Part shown: piece after piece, positions 36,672 to 48,712 of the stretch
How positions within the stretch are numbered: position 1 is the first letter of the stretch
How the letters are laid out: each line of letters begins with the position of its first letter
DNA from: Citrus sinensis
Taxonomy: Eukaryota; Streptophyta; Magnoliopsida; Sapindales; Rutaceae
Assembly: GCF_022201045.2 (NCBI RefSeq)
Contig: NC_068562.1
Location: 6,306,001-6,370,000 of the forward strand
Direction: 5' to 3'
DNA: 64,000 nucleotides
The notes under the pieces: model-generated
What the model saw: only the letters and a program-made list of their open reading frames with translations
The model's database searches: none
What the model was told of the DNA's origin: nothing
Program-made: the position numbers and the translations under genes

Positions 36672-39600
36672 ATGGCGACGCCACCACCGGGGGCGAACCT
36701 CGAGGGCGCACCACCGGCGGCCCCACCGCCACCGGGTACGGACATGACGGGGATCTGCTTCAGGGACCAATTGTGGCTAAACACATACCCACTTGATCGA
36801 AACATGATATTTGATTACTTCACGTTGTCTCTGTTTTATGATAGGACTTGCAACAATGAACAGCTCAGAATGCGGTCCATCCACCCTCTAGACATCTCTC
36901 AACTCTCGTAAGTTCTTCAAAGTTATTTGTACAGAGCAGATTTTGAATCTTGTGTCATTTGCTCTTTTAGTATGTTTAGAGTTAATTTTTTTTTTTTTTT
37001 GTTTATGTTCAATCTTTATATACGGTTTGTGGGTTTATTTATTTTTAACGAAATTAAGCATGATTTTAGGTGGACTGGGTGAAATAATGATTTTGGGTTG
37101 AATGGAAATTTCGAGTTTTTAACTTCTCTGTTGTTTTAGTTGGCTCTGCCCTCTGAGACTTGATCTTACTGATTCTGAGCTGAAGTGAAATTGCGTTAGG
37201 TTGAGTAAATTTGGCTCCCATTGTCATTTGGGGTCTTGATGATGCTGAAATTTGGTCATTGAACATTTTAAAAGGGATTTCAGGAAAATTTGCAGAATTA
37301 GTATTTTATTTCAGTTTCTAATTTGTTTACTGTCTTGGGAGTGAATGTTATTCTAATGCATTCAAGAGGTCAATATTTTTGCTTCTATTCTAAGAATACC
37401 ACCGAAGACAGTGATGAAGAATAAGAATGATGTTAATTTTGGAGCTACAAAATGTCCTTATGTTCGAAAGTGGGGTGAGGAAATATATTTAATGACCAAA
37501 GAAGTAGAGAGGCATTAATTCTCCATAGGTTTTAAATAGAATACTGAGTCTGCAAGTTTCTGTAATGGAAAAACTTCTGAATGAGTATATTTTGTTGAAA
37601 TAAATGCAACCCAAGTCCTAAAAATGTGTCCTACTTTTATTTAATTTTCTTCGGTGGTTTCACTTGTTCTTTTGGAGTATCAACAAGTTGCTTAAAATTA
37701 GTGCATTTTCTCGATGATGTCTGTCACAGTCTGTGCTTAATCATATTAGTCACAAGGAGAAGTTTTTGTGGCTGAAGAACCAACCAGAATCAAAGACGTA
37801 GATATTTACAAAAATTGATTCATGAACAATTTGAGAACATGATCGTTTCATTATGCAATCCTTCTATTGGTCATCAAGATTAAGCGTCATAGAAGCACAT
37901 ACCCGATATATGCCAAAACTTTGTGGTCATTGATGGAAAATATCTAAGTTTTTATGCTTTTACTGAAGATATTGCGTTTAATGGAAATATAAGGGTTAAT
38001 ATAAATCATGTTGCTTTCTCTTTATAGTTTGGATTATTCTATCTCCAAAGGCCTCAAATCTTTTTGTTCTGCAGGAAAATGACCGGCATTGAATACATGC
38101 TTAGTGAAGTTATGGAGCCCCACCTCTTTGTTATCCGTAAGCAAAAAAGGGATGGTCCCGAGAAAGTCACACCAATGCTCACTTATTATGTATTGGATGG
38201 TTCAATTTACCAAGCACCACAACTTTGCAATGTCTTTTCGGCTAGAATTGTGAGATTTCCCTTTCTCTTCTTTTCATAAATAAATTATTCCTACATAACT
38301 GAAGTTTTTGGTCATGAAATAATTATCCTTGAGCCATAATCATAATTTAATGCATTGCTTGAATCGTATGGATGATGTGAAAGCAAGTTTAAAGTGTAGA
38401 AAAAAGATCATATAAGAATTAGTTGGATATCACTCTTATAAAAAGAGGTTTAGATGATATGCTGCTCATGTTAGACCATGATGATATAGCAATTTCTAAT
38501 CCATAGATTGGACCAAGCAGACTATCTGTGTATTGATATCCTGGTGGAGACTATGTGGAACAGATATTATGTCATCTTTTCACAAGTATATCAATTAATC
38601 TTTATGAATCTGATCTTGGTTCTGTACCCAAATGACAGGGACGGGCTCTCCACTATATACAGAAGGCTTTTACAACTGCTGCCTCGAAGTTGGAGAAGAT
38701 TGGATATGGTATCAAAGTGCTATCTAACTATGCTCCATTGTTTTACTTTAATCTATCATTTTTTATAAGATTCACTGTTCATTAGTTGTGCGATATGTTT
38801 AGCCGTATGAGTATAACTTGTATGTATGTCATTTTGCAATAAAACTAAGGTGTTCAGTTGGTTTGCCCTCGGAGTTGGGTTTTTTTGATTGTCTTAACTC
38901 ATATTTTGTTGCTCTTGGAAGTTGGAAGTACGTTCTTTCAGATCAGTTACATTTTGAACTATTGATGATCACAATATGAGGAAAATATAATAAATATGGT
39001 GTGAATATGAAAGGCCTCAAAGAGCTTGGGATCTTTCAGTCGATGTCTTAAGATTTTATTTATTTATTTATTCCTGTCACTCAGTTTCAGCAAACGTCAT
39101 ATTCGATGCAGTACTTCACTGCATTGAATATTACAGCCTTCTTTGCATGTTGATGTACGTTTAGACTATGTCTGAAGGATTATTTATGTCATGTACAGCT
39201 CGAAATGGGCTCAAATTTGGAGCCATATAATTTATCAAGTTATAACTTTATGCCTCTGACCGACCGTTGGATCCAAAATTCTGTACCTTGCCTCAATCTT
39301 TAGTTTTGTAAATGGAAAAGGAAGAAAGACCAAGGCCTTTAACCTTACTGTGATTTCCTTGCCGTATATCCTGTTAAGTACTCTTAGAAAATCAGTTAAT
39401 AATCTGTGTACGACTCATTTTTTTCCCATGACATATCTTTCCTCATCATTTAAGTCTTAATTCATTCTGCTGCAGTTGATGCTGAAAATGATGGAGGTAC
39501 CCCTCTCCACTCAAAGGCTGGTAAAGAGACAATTGATTTGAAAGAAGTAAAGCGAGTAGATCAAATACTTGCCTCCTTACAGCGCAAGGTAATTTTGTCT

Positions 39601-40203
39601 CTGTACGAATCCTCTCATGTTTCTTTTGAAGGAGAATCTAAAAATCTTTAAAAAGGAGAAAATGAAAAAGAAACAAAGAAAGAACATAGGAATACTGTTG
39701 ATCTTGATGTCAATATATTAACAGTCATTTAAACAGGTGAATGTTCCGGGTAGGTATTGCATAACTATTCATGAGTTTGAGTTACTTGCAAATGTGATAG
39801 CCAGGTTGGATGTTTTCAATTTTGTTTTGTCAATAGAGATCATTATTTTACTTGGCTCTTTTGTGAATATTTGAAATATCAACAACCGATCGGCTGTACA
39901 AGTAATAAATACCAAATTACAGCAATTGATGAATTATCTCAACATTTGTTTTTGATAAGAACTTTTTTCTCTATCTTTTGTGCAGAGCTATCATGTTGTT
40001 TTTTTCTCTCAAATTCATAAGAAATGTTCTCTATTTTGCAGCTACCACCGGCCCCTCCACCTCCACCATTCCCAGAAGGTTATGCGCCCCCTCAGACTGA
40101 GGAAGCAGAGAAAGACCCTGAAACCCAACAGACAGCAGAGCCACAACCTCCTGCTATTGATCCTATCATTGACCAAGGTCCTGCCAAAAGAGTGAAAATT
40201 TGA
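36672..40203 (+). CDS. MED6: Mediator complex subunit 6
   Basis: Five coding exons: 36672-36907, 38075-38249, 38639-38708, 39476-39588, 40042-40203. All introns are GT-AG and the exons join in frame to 251 residues, close to the Arabidopsis length as I recall it. The N-terminus is a Pro/Gly-rich lead, then [25 protein letters not shown] and [14 protein letters not shown], the conserved MED6 core. Next come [31 protein letters not shown] and [23 protein letters not shown]. The tail is [16 protein letters not shown], a Pro-rich stretch and a C-terminal PAKRVKI nuclear-signal-like end. MED6 is a head-module subunit of Mediator and links transcription activators to RNA polymerase II in the nucleus. 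The promoter has two site II motifs. Confidence 0.95.
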
Positions 40204-42530
40204 AGCAGAGTGTGCAGCCTCTTCTTAATACTAGTGTGAGCGCAGTCGGAACCAGTTAAGTCTTTAAAATTCTTTACAAAAGCTAACCTTAGGTTTATGC
40301 TAATGATCTTTTAATCTATGTGAAAATGTCAAGTTTTCTGAGGTTCCGGTTGTAACAATGTAATTAGTTCCTGTACATGGACAGGAGGATGTGAAAATAT
40401 AATAAGAATGGTTCCTTTCACGGAGACAAAGCGTAAATTTATTTTATTTTGATCCAAAAATTCTTCTGTAAATTGAAATGCTCATGTTGTGAGTTATCTA
40501 TTCTTTGGTCGACTAAAGCCAATTGCAACTTTAATTAAACAAGATAACGAGCTACCTACTATTAGCCATAGTCATAAAATCCAATCAGTGGAGGCAAAAT
40601 TTTAACCAATACAAAATACAATCAAGAAAGAAACATATGAATAATAAAATTTTACTATTATATATATATATATGTCTTATGTGTGTGATTTTAAAAAGAT
40701 ACTACTAAACTTAAATTTTTTAATACCTTTAGAACTCAAATTTAATGTCTTAATATATTTAATTAATCCAACATGAATAAATTTAAAATTGAATGGAGCC
40801 AAAAAAAGAAAAGAAAAAAGAAATATGTCTTTTTAGATTTTTGGACTAAATTGGGCAGCTGACCCCACTTATCACTTATACCACTACCAAACTTTCGTGA
40901 AGCTCGACATTGAGCCATCTTTTTTAACTACTTTTAGACCGTCGGATCACATGCCATCATGTGATCAAATTGATCAATAGAATTATCATGGTCTGCGATC
41001 TACAAGGTGGACATGTAATTATGTATTGTGAACTTTGTATAAATAGCAATTGAGTATGAGTAATAATCACGTGTCTGATTATTTGGCAATTTGCTTAGGA
41101 CATGTCATGATCAATAGTAATTTTTTATGCAAAATATTTGGCAATGGTTATCTTAAAACTACTTTAAAGTAGAGTATAAATCACAGCCACATACGTAAAG
41201 TGATAAATAATAAAAAAATATGTTATAATTTTAATCGTGTGATTATGAATGTGCGCTCCCTTTTCTGATAGTTTGGCTCGCTTAGAAATTTTGATAATTT
41301 ACGCTTTCAAATAATCTGTTTGAAGCCCCGAATCATATATTTTAGGACAAAGTGAAAAAGTGTGATGTTTTAAAAACACTTTTATCATTATAGTTTGTGT
41401 TTGATTGAAAAAAAAATCAATATTATATTATAAAATAGAGTATAAATTAACTTAGTAGTGCATAAAAATCTATCCAAACTTTGGCTCGATGTATCATATT
41501 CATAGCCGAGGCACAGCTTGTTAAGAAGGAGAAATTTAAAATCTCAATTTGAATAATGAAGTAATGAGGTTATATAAAAATTATTATTTTTTAAATAATG
41601 AAAGCTATGGAAAAATATACCATGGTATAAAAAGAATTTTTTAAAGAGAATTATTTAGTTTGGAAGAAGTTTCTCTACATGATGAGCGATCACCTGATTA
41701 CCGTGGAGGAACTCTTCTAAACTTAAAAAGTACAAAATTAATAAATTATACTTAAATTTGAGCACGTGTAGGTAATGTAATAAATTTACTCCACAACCAC
41801 CGGTCAAACGCAATCTTTGTTTCCAATAGTACCATGCAAATATCACCCTCGTGCCACGCGCCTCCAAAGACGGTAATTTTACCCCCCGCTCAAACTCCAC
41901 CGTTTGTCCGTACACAAGCTATTCATAAATGGGGATAAGAATATCAAGGTCCCCAAGTTCTTATTTTTTCTTAAATAACTAAATAAGGTATAATTTGTTC
42001 TTTTATTTGTGATATGTATTTATTTTATAAGTTTCGGTACGAAAAAAAAAAGAATTTATACTTACAACATAAATAAAAAATTAAAATTTTTATTTTAATT
42101 ATAAGATGAGAAGTAGAATGTCACTAAACAAATGAATGATTCTCTCTTCAACTCTAATATTATAATGTGTCGTGGTTCGATATAATAAGGATACAAAATC
42201 GAACAGGCGAACACAGGGACTTATTTGGTATAGATGGATAAACTATATTCTAATTCGAGAAAATGAGAAAGTGTTAGGAAAGCCAAATGTTACAGCGTCG
42301 TAATTAGACAATTCTCACAGCGTTACTTCAATATGCGCGTGGGGATTGGTTTCATCGTACTTGGAAGTAAAGAAAAGTAAAAACACTTCGGGTTTAAACA
42401 AATCTTATGCGGATTTTGCGAGAGAAGATTGGCCATGTTAAACATAAGTAACATGTGGTTATATATAAATCCAGATTACACTCAGACTCAGTCTTGCCTG
42501 TCTATCTTTCCCCAAATAGCCGCTAAGATT
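40204..42530. other. Intergenic between MED6 and ELF3
   Basis: MED6 3' UTR and AT-rich spacer, with an AT microsatellite near 40657-40672. No gene is recognised; the open frame at 41655-41915 (minus) has no family similarity that I know. Confidence 0.4.
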
Positions 42531-42531
42531 T

Positions 42532-42551
42532 GGCCACGTCAGTATATATCC
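42532..42551 (+). promoter_or_regulatory. Candidate ELF3 core promoter: ACGT box plus TATA
   Basis: GGCCACGTCA (42532-42541), whose complement contains the GACGTGGC G/C-box bound by bZIP factors, is followed at once by GTATATATCC, a TATA-like element. This would place transcription start near 42580 and give ELF3 a long 5' leader of about 690 bp, which may be intron-containing. Position and motif only. Confidence 0.35.
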
Positions 42552-42731
42552 GCAAGTTTCTTGGGGGATCTCTCTGTTGTTGGCACTGTACAAGAAAGTA
42601 CTGTAGAAGATAATTGAAGGGAGTCTCTCAGTTCTATTCTATCCACTTGGGTCCTACGTTGTCCATATCTCATTTGTTTAGCGTTTCTTTTATTTTCTTT
42701 TGGTCTTTTAGCTTTTCATGTTAGCTTTTAG

Positions 42732-42932
42732 GTGATGAGAAAGAGGGAAAGATCGGATCCTCCTCTTTTGTGGAATTCCAAAGCAACCCTTCTCTTAAGC
42801 AGAATCTATTCTTTTTGGCCACCATTTATCTATCTGTATCTGATAGCTGATATCTTCACTGTTGCTTTTTTGGCCTCTACATTCTATGTTGCCTCATTTG
42901 CTTTCGTTTTAGCTGAGACTGTGGCTCTCTGA
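42732..42932 (+). CDS. Possible upstream ORF in ELF3 leader
   Basis: A 66-codon open frame starts 535 bp before the ELF3 ATG, inside what is probably its 5' leader. The product has a hydrophobic middle (IYLYLIADIFTVAFLASTFYVASFAFVLA) described here only by its ends: residues about 34-62. If the region is in the mature transcript the frame could act as a repressive uORF. If it is removed as a leader intron it has no meaning. I do not recognise the peptide. Confidence 0.25.
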   Translation: MMRKRERSDPPLLWNSKATLLLSRIYSFWPPFIYLYLIADIFTVAFLASTFYVASFAFVLAETVAL

Positions 42933-43266
42933 GCGGGGCGTGTTTTTGGGAAATTATGAAATTGTGTTGTTCTTCTTGGGTGTTTGAGCTTTTGGTCTCA
43001 TGGGAAGGTTTGATTTCATGAGGTGGGTTTGTTAATTGGTTGCTTGTGAATTTGTCTCGTCAGAGTTCATGTGTTCTTCTTCTTTCTTTTTGGGCTTGAG
43101 TCACAAGATTTGTTTCTTTGAAGTGGGTTGATCGTGAGCTTTACTATTCTTTTTGAGGGATGGGGATTCAGAGTGCTTAAGCAATTGAATTTGCCTTGCA
43201 AATGGAATTTTGTTGTGAATTTGGAGAAAGTTTGGTATGTGGAATTTGTTGTGAAGGACTTGAAGT

Positions 43267-46200
43267 ATGAGGGAAGGAAAAGAAGAAGGAAAGGTGACTA
43301 GTCCTATGTTTCCTAGGCTTCATGTGAATGATAAAGAGAAAGGAGGACCAAGGGCACCTCCAAGAAACAAAATGGCTCTCTATGAACAGCTTAGCATACC
43401 CTCTCACAGGTACAGCTCTGGATCAGCACCTATGTTGCCTCTTCCACCTCCCAATGGCACCAGCTTGGTTTCTTCAATGTCGTCAAGCAATGTGAGTTTA
43501 ATTCATATGGTTTTCTGATCTTAATGTGCTGAATTCACGTTTTAAATTGTCTCTCTTATATCTATGATCAATGATCTCTGTTTGATCTGCACTTCTGTAA
43601 AATTGATTGCTGAGAGCTAATCTTATGCCTTTAGCTCTCTTTAGGGAACAATTTACTCTATTTGGTAAAGGTTTCAGGTCTCTGTTTGCTAAAAATTTCA
43701 GGTTTTGCTCATATGATGCACCTTAGGAGTTTACTGAATTTCTGAATTTTCATTCGTAATGAATTGAGAAATGTGAGTTTAGGTGTGATCTCGGAACACC
43801 TTTGTATTGTTTTATTTTTCTGTCCACTTTATGCTGATTTTAGTTAGTTTCAAGGGAGCAATATTTTTCCTAATTTTTCTGGTGTCAGTCTAAGCTTTGG
43901 ATTGATTTGTTCTCTACCTTTCTTGTGTGTCTGCAACTAAATGCTTATTTGAGGTCCCATGATCTGACTGCTGACGAAACATTCCATTACCTTGCGTCGG
44001 CGTTGACTCCATTAAAAGTTGCCTGTATGGTTTTGAATATACACAATTTAATGTTCTCTGCTATATTGTCTCTTTTGATTTTAATAATTGATTTGTTATT
44101 TCAGGGCGGCCATGAAAGGAGTGTGTTTACCCAACTTTGCAACTCCCCTGCACCTTCGTTTTCAGCTGAGAAGCTTCATTCTTATTCCTCCAATGGTATC
44201 AAGCTGAACAATATGATGGCAAATCAAGAAAGGAAATCAGTGAAACCTTCAAATTACCAATGTTTGAATGCCGCCGGACCTTTGTCATCAAATTCTAAAA
44301 GCAGTTCACCGAAGCCAAGTAATTTCTCCAACTTTAGGCATTTTTCATTGAGGAAGCCTGAAGATGAGGATGATTTAAGAGTTTCCTCTGCCCAGTTAGG
44401 AATATCTCCGCATTGTAGTAACAGTCAGCAGAGCAAAGATCGGAAATTTAAGCAGAAGAAACGATCTGCTTTAGGAGATATCAAGTCCAGACCACGTACG
44501 AGGAACCAGAATGATGAGGACACTCCTCAGACAAGTCCGGACCCTGTGGATAATTATACTTCAATCCCATTGAATAGAGATAGAGATTTGGCAGATGTGT
44601 CTTCCATCCGCCCATCTAAAGTTAGGCATCTGGAATCATTGAAGAGAGCACATTCATCTTTAAACCAAGAAAATAGAAGTAGTTCAATGGAAACCCTTAA
44701 CAGTTTACACAGTACCAATTCAAGGTTACATCAAGAATGTGTGGCTTTGAGGGATGAAGTGGCCCATAATTATAGCCTTCTGATGGAAACTGCCATGGAT
44801 ATAGACAAGGACAATGCTTTCAAGGTGAGAAAGGAATCATGTTTGAGGCCGTCGCTTGGAGATGATAATAGCAGTCCTAAAGAGCTTGAAAATGTTGAAT
44901 GTCATGAAGACAAGAATGAGAGGTCTGTGCAGGTGAGAGAAGTAGACAAACAAGATAATGTTTCCAACACCTATATGGTGGGCTCAGTATCAGCTTTGGC
45001 TGTATCCCCAGATGATGTTGTGGGAGTCATAGGTGAGAAACAATTTTGGAAAGCTAGAAGAGCTATCATCGAGTAAGTATTGCATCTCAAGAGCATCACA
45101 TGATTGAGTAGTTGCTTTTTCTTGTGATTATGATTATCTTCAAATGATTGACTGGTTGCTTTTTGTGTGATTATGATTATCTTCATATTATATTACCTAT
45201 AAGTCGATTCCTCACATCAGAATATATTGTTTCCACATCTGAGCAGCATTATGTTTAGATTGGTTTCCGAACTTTATATTTTAGGTGTTCATAGGCTTCT
45301 GGTGAACTCTAGACCATGTGGATATGTGCAAGCAAACTTTCAGGCTCTGTGAATTCAGTGTAGTCTTCAATGAGTTTCCTAAGCAGGAGGGAGTCAAGGT
45401 CTATTCTTCTTTCTAAAATTGAATAAATAGTTATTGACTCTTATTGCCCAATAAATGGTAGGAATTAGGAACAGTGCAGGCCCACTCCAAAGCAGACTGT
45501 CTTAGCGGCCGTTGATCAGATATATTGCATATAGCAAACTTTGTAAGCCTATGCCTTCTGTTAATTCGTAAACTTTTAGTATTTGATGGATTTGTGGTCT
45601 CCTTTTATAAACTGTCGGACTCCCTTCTCTAGTTATGAAGTATTATTATATCTGAAATAACCCTTTCCTGATGTAGTCAGTTTCTGCTTGTGACAGATAA
45701 AATAATCTGAATTTTATTGTTCTTAATCTAATTTGGTTTTTTGATAATATTTCACCAATTCACTAAACATTCATTAACATTAAGTGTTTGAATAAACTTT
45801 TACTGTGTTTTTTTTTTTCCTCAGTCAACAAAGGGTCTTCACTTTGCAAGTATTTGAATTGCATAGACTACTGAAGGTAAGTTGTAATTCCTGGTCAAGT
45901 TTCTCTGCTTTCTTTGCAATAAGATTCATTCATGTTTCTGCTTTCTCTTCTACAAAGGTACAAAAGAAAAACCATGCATAATGTTTAATTGCAACAGGTA
46001 CAAAGATTGATCGCCAGATCTCCAAATTTGCTGCTTGAAGACAACCTCTGTGTAGGCAAACCTCCTTTAAACACCTGTCAAGCTAAGTTGCGATCACTGC
46101 CCTGCATTGTGAAGGCAAAAAATTATTCCCCAAATCCAGATCCCGGTAGTCAATGTGCCGATGACAATGCAGTTGCTAATATTCCGCATCCTTTTATCAA

Positions 46201-47005
46201 TAATGACTCAAGCAAAGGATTTGTATCTCAACAATCAAATAATGGGTCTTGTTCTGGGAATGTACCTCCTGCACCTGGTGCTAACTCGAAGAATATCAAA
46301 CAGACTCCATGGTGTTTCCCACCAACTGGAAATCAGTGGTTAGTTTCTGTGATGTCCCCTTCTGAAGGACTTGTTTACAAGCCCTATACAGGGCCATGTC
46401 CTCCAACCACAGGTTTTGTGGCACCATTCTATGGCAGCTGCAGTCCAGTGAGCTTAAATCCCACAGGCGCTGACTTCTTGAACACGGCTTATGGTGTTCC
46501 AGCATCTCACCAAGAAGGGATTGGAATTCTTCCGACCACCCCTCCTTTGGGTCAGACTGGCTTTCCACCATATGGCATGCCAGTCATGAATCAGTCTATT
46601 TCTGGCACAGCTGTTGATCAAATGATCCCATTTCCTCCAAAAGACCAGTCAAAGGACAATCATTTATCAATGGTGGACATTAACTTCATGATACCCCATC
46701 AAAGTTCACGTAACATGTCAAGCCAGATGAATCGAGTGATAACAAGCTGTCTTGAAAAATTTCAGGCTTCTAAAGAGAGTGAGGTACAGGCAAGTACTGC
46801 TAGTAGTCCCTCTGAAAGGGCTAAGGGGGATGCACTCCCTCTGTTCCCTATGGCACCAATAGTTCAAGCATCAGATCAAAATGATCAAACTGGTGAGCAG
46901 CAGGCACGGGTGATTAAGGTTGTTCCTTGCAACCCTAGATTAGCAACAGAATCAGCTGCTCGAATTTTCCGGTCCATACAGGAAGAGAGAAAACAGTATG
47001 ATTAA
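43267..47005 (+). CDS. ELF3: EARLY FLOWERING 3, evening-complex clock protein
   Basis: Four coding exons: 43267-43491, 44105-45072, 45825-45876, 45998-47005. They join in frame to 750 residues with GT-AG introns. All four conserved ELF3 blocks are visible. The N-terminal block is [19 protein letters not shown] then [18 protein letters not shown]. The central block (about 372-440) is [20 protein letters not shown] followed by [19 protein letters not shown]. The third block is [20 protein letters not shown] (about 527). The C-terminal block is [20 protein letters not shown] then [15 protein letters not shown]3 is a nuclear scaffold that joins ELF4 and LUX in the evening complex, represses PRR and PIF genes, and gates light and temperature input to the clock and flowering; this is family knowledge. 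Unlike Arabidopsis ELF3 no polyglutamine run is present. Intron 2 holds a short tandem duplication (TGATTATGATTATCTTCA) at about 45123-45186. Confidence 0.95.
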
Positions 47006-47544
47006 TTTTACCTGCATTTACTTCATTTCCAGTCCTGATGAAACATGGAGTATGAAATGACTGTCTTAAATTATCAAACTCTTACGAACTTGTACCCAGT
47101 AGTCCTATGTTGAAAAGATGTAAATATAATTCTTAATGAGTGATAAACTGTTCATGCTTTAGGTACTGTCACCACCCAATTTGTACCATTAGAATGGAGA
47201 GGCAGGCTAATATTCCCATTTTAATTTGTTGTACATATATCAATTACGTGCCAAACAAAAATCCAGTTGTCAGCCGTCGGTTTACACTGATTCGGATTAC
47301 TTCTCTATTTCATCAAGGAAATAAAGCACCAAAGCATTAATGAAAGGAATTCTACTGGAACTAGGAATGCCACATGAAATGAAACACCAACACCAATGCT
47401 TACGCAACTAGGAATAATTTGTATAAAAGGATTAGGAAATCAAAACTAGATTGGGAATACATGTCATCATCTATATATATATACACACACACACACACAC
47501 TCACACTCTTAAATCCAACATCTCCAGTCAGAAGAGACCATGAG
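47006..47544. other. ELF3 3' flank and exonuclease promoter
   Basis: No gene. The part from about 47240 to 47500 aligns with 58120-58380 in front of the third exonuclease copy (shared ACTGATTC-GATTACTTCTC, AACGCAACTAG, AGGAAATCAAAACTAGATT). It is therefore the ancestral promoter of the exonuclease cassette. A TA/CA microsatellite lies at about 47472-47500. Confidence 0.5.
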
Positions 47545-48483
47545 ATGGCTCTTAACTTCGATTTCAACCGCTTCCACCCGAGCCCCTATATTCGCCTACC
47601 AAATCGTTTGCAGTTTCAAGATTTGCCAAATCCCTTTCTTCTTCAAGGTTTTGAATATTATGTTGTAATAGATTTTGAAGCGACGTGCGACAAAGAAAGA
47701 AATCTTCATCCACAGGAAATAATTGAATTTCCATCCGTGGTGGTGAGTGGTGTAAGCGGAGAGATTATAGCATGTTTTCAAACTTATGTGCGGCCAACTT
47801 TTGAACCCTTATTGACTGATTTTTGCAAAGAATTGACAGGAATTCAACAGCACCAAGTTGACAATGGCACTACTCTCGGGGAGGCTTTATATTTTCACGA
47901 TAAATGGCTTTTGCAAATGGGTTTAAACAACACCAACTTTTCTGTGGTGACATGGTCAGATTGGGACTGTCAGGTAATGCTGGAATCGGAATGCCGAATC
48001 AAGAAGATTCAAAAGCCTGCTTATTTCAACCAATGGATCAACTTAAGGGTTCCATTCAGCAAGGTTTTTGGCGACGTGAGATGCAATCTGAAGGAGGCCG
48101 TTGAGCTAGCTGGACTTATTTGGCAGGGTCGTGTTCACTGTGGCCTTGATGATGCCATTAATATTGCTAGATTACTCTCCGTCATCATGAGAAGGGGATT
48201 CAAATTCTCCATCACTAAGTCTTTGACGCCACAAGCAAATCCAAATTGTCTGACATGGAACCGGCACCAGTTTCTTGAGCCACAAGCTATGCATACTCCT
48301 CCACATACTTCACTTATACAAGAATTTGAAGATTGTCGATACTGTTACTGTGGAACAAAAAGCATAAAAAAGGTGATTCAAAGACCGGGACCAAAGCGAG
48401 GGAGCTTCTTTTTTGGATGCGGGAACTGGACGCCTAATAGGGGTGCTTGTTGCAATTATTTTCAATGGGCTACTACTTCTTAG
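47545..48483 (+). CDS. ERI1/ERI2-like 3'-5' exonuclease with GRF zinc finger (cassette 1)
   Basis: Intronless, 312 residues. A DEDDh exonuclease domain spans about 36-215 with all catalytic residues: D43 and E45 in IDFEATC, D141 in TWSDWD, and H198 with D203 in HCGLDDAIN. The C-terminus (about 264-308) is a GRF-type zinc finger: CRYCYCG, PGPKRGSFFFGCGN, ACCNYFQWA. The combination of ERI1-like exonuclease and GRF finger matches the ERI2/EXOD1 layout. ERI1 relatives trim 3' ends of small RNAs, histone mRNA stem-loops and 5.8S rRNA; the substrate here is unknown. The start was chosen at MALNFDFNRF because upstream codons translate a microsatellite and the two paralogues start at the equivalent Met. 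It converges on the neprosin gene with 229 bp between the stop codons. This is the only intact exonuclease of the three. Confidence 0.88.
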   Translation: MALNFDFNRFHPSPYIRLPNRLQFQDLPNPFLLQGFEYYVVIDFEATCDKERNLHPQEIIEFPSVVVSGVSGEIIACFQTYVRPTFEPLLTDFCKELTGIQQHQVDNGTTLGEALYFHDKWLLQMGLNNTNFSVVTWSDWDCQVMLESECRIKKIQKPAYFNQWINLRVPFSKVFGDVRCNLKEAVELAGLIWQGRVHCGLDDAINIARLLSVIMRRGFKFSITKSLTPQANPNCLTWNRHQFLEPQAMHTPPHTSLIQEFEDCRYCYCGTKSIKKVIQRPGPKRGSFFFGCGNWTPNRGACCNYFQWATTS

Positions 48484-48712
48484 CTCAAAAAGTGCTTAAT
48501 GAAATGAATTTTCTCTCTGTTTATTGGTGCTTGTAATTGGATAATGGGTATTACGTATAACCAGTGAATCCATGGCCAATTATTTAACTCCTTAATCTTA
48601 ACCATGTAAATAGAATAAATGCATCTGCAAACTTTAGTGATAATTAATTCTGCTTTGATATTATTTAGTAATAACATGCATGAAACGCAACTTTACATTG
48701 ACAAGGACACTT

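Noticed and set aside
36367-36732. Antisense frame over the MED6 promoter and exon 1
   Set aside because: It is a shadow of the GC-richer MED6 start; the product has no recognisable features.
43907-44104. Upstream extension of ELF3 exon 2
   Set aside because: Open frame runs through intron 1; the acceptor TTTCAG just before GGCGGCC and the match of exon 1 to ELF3 show this is intron.
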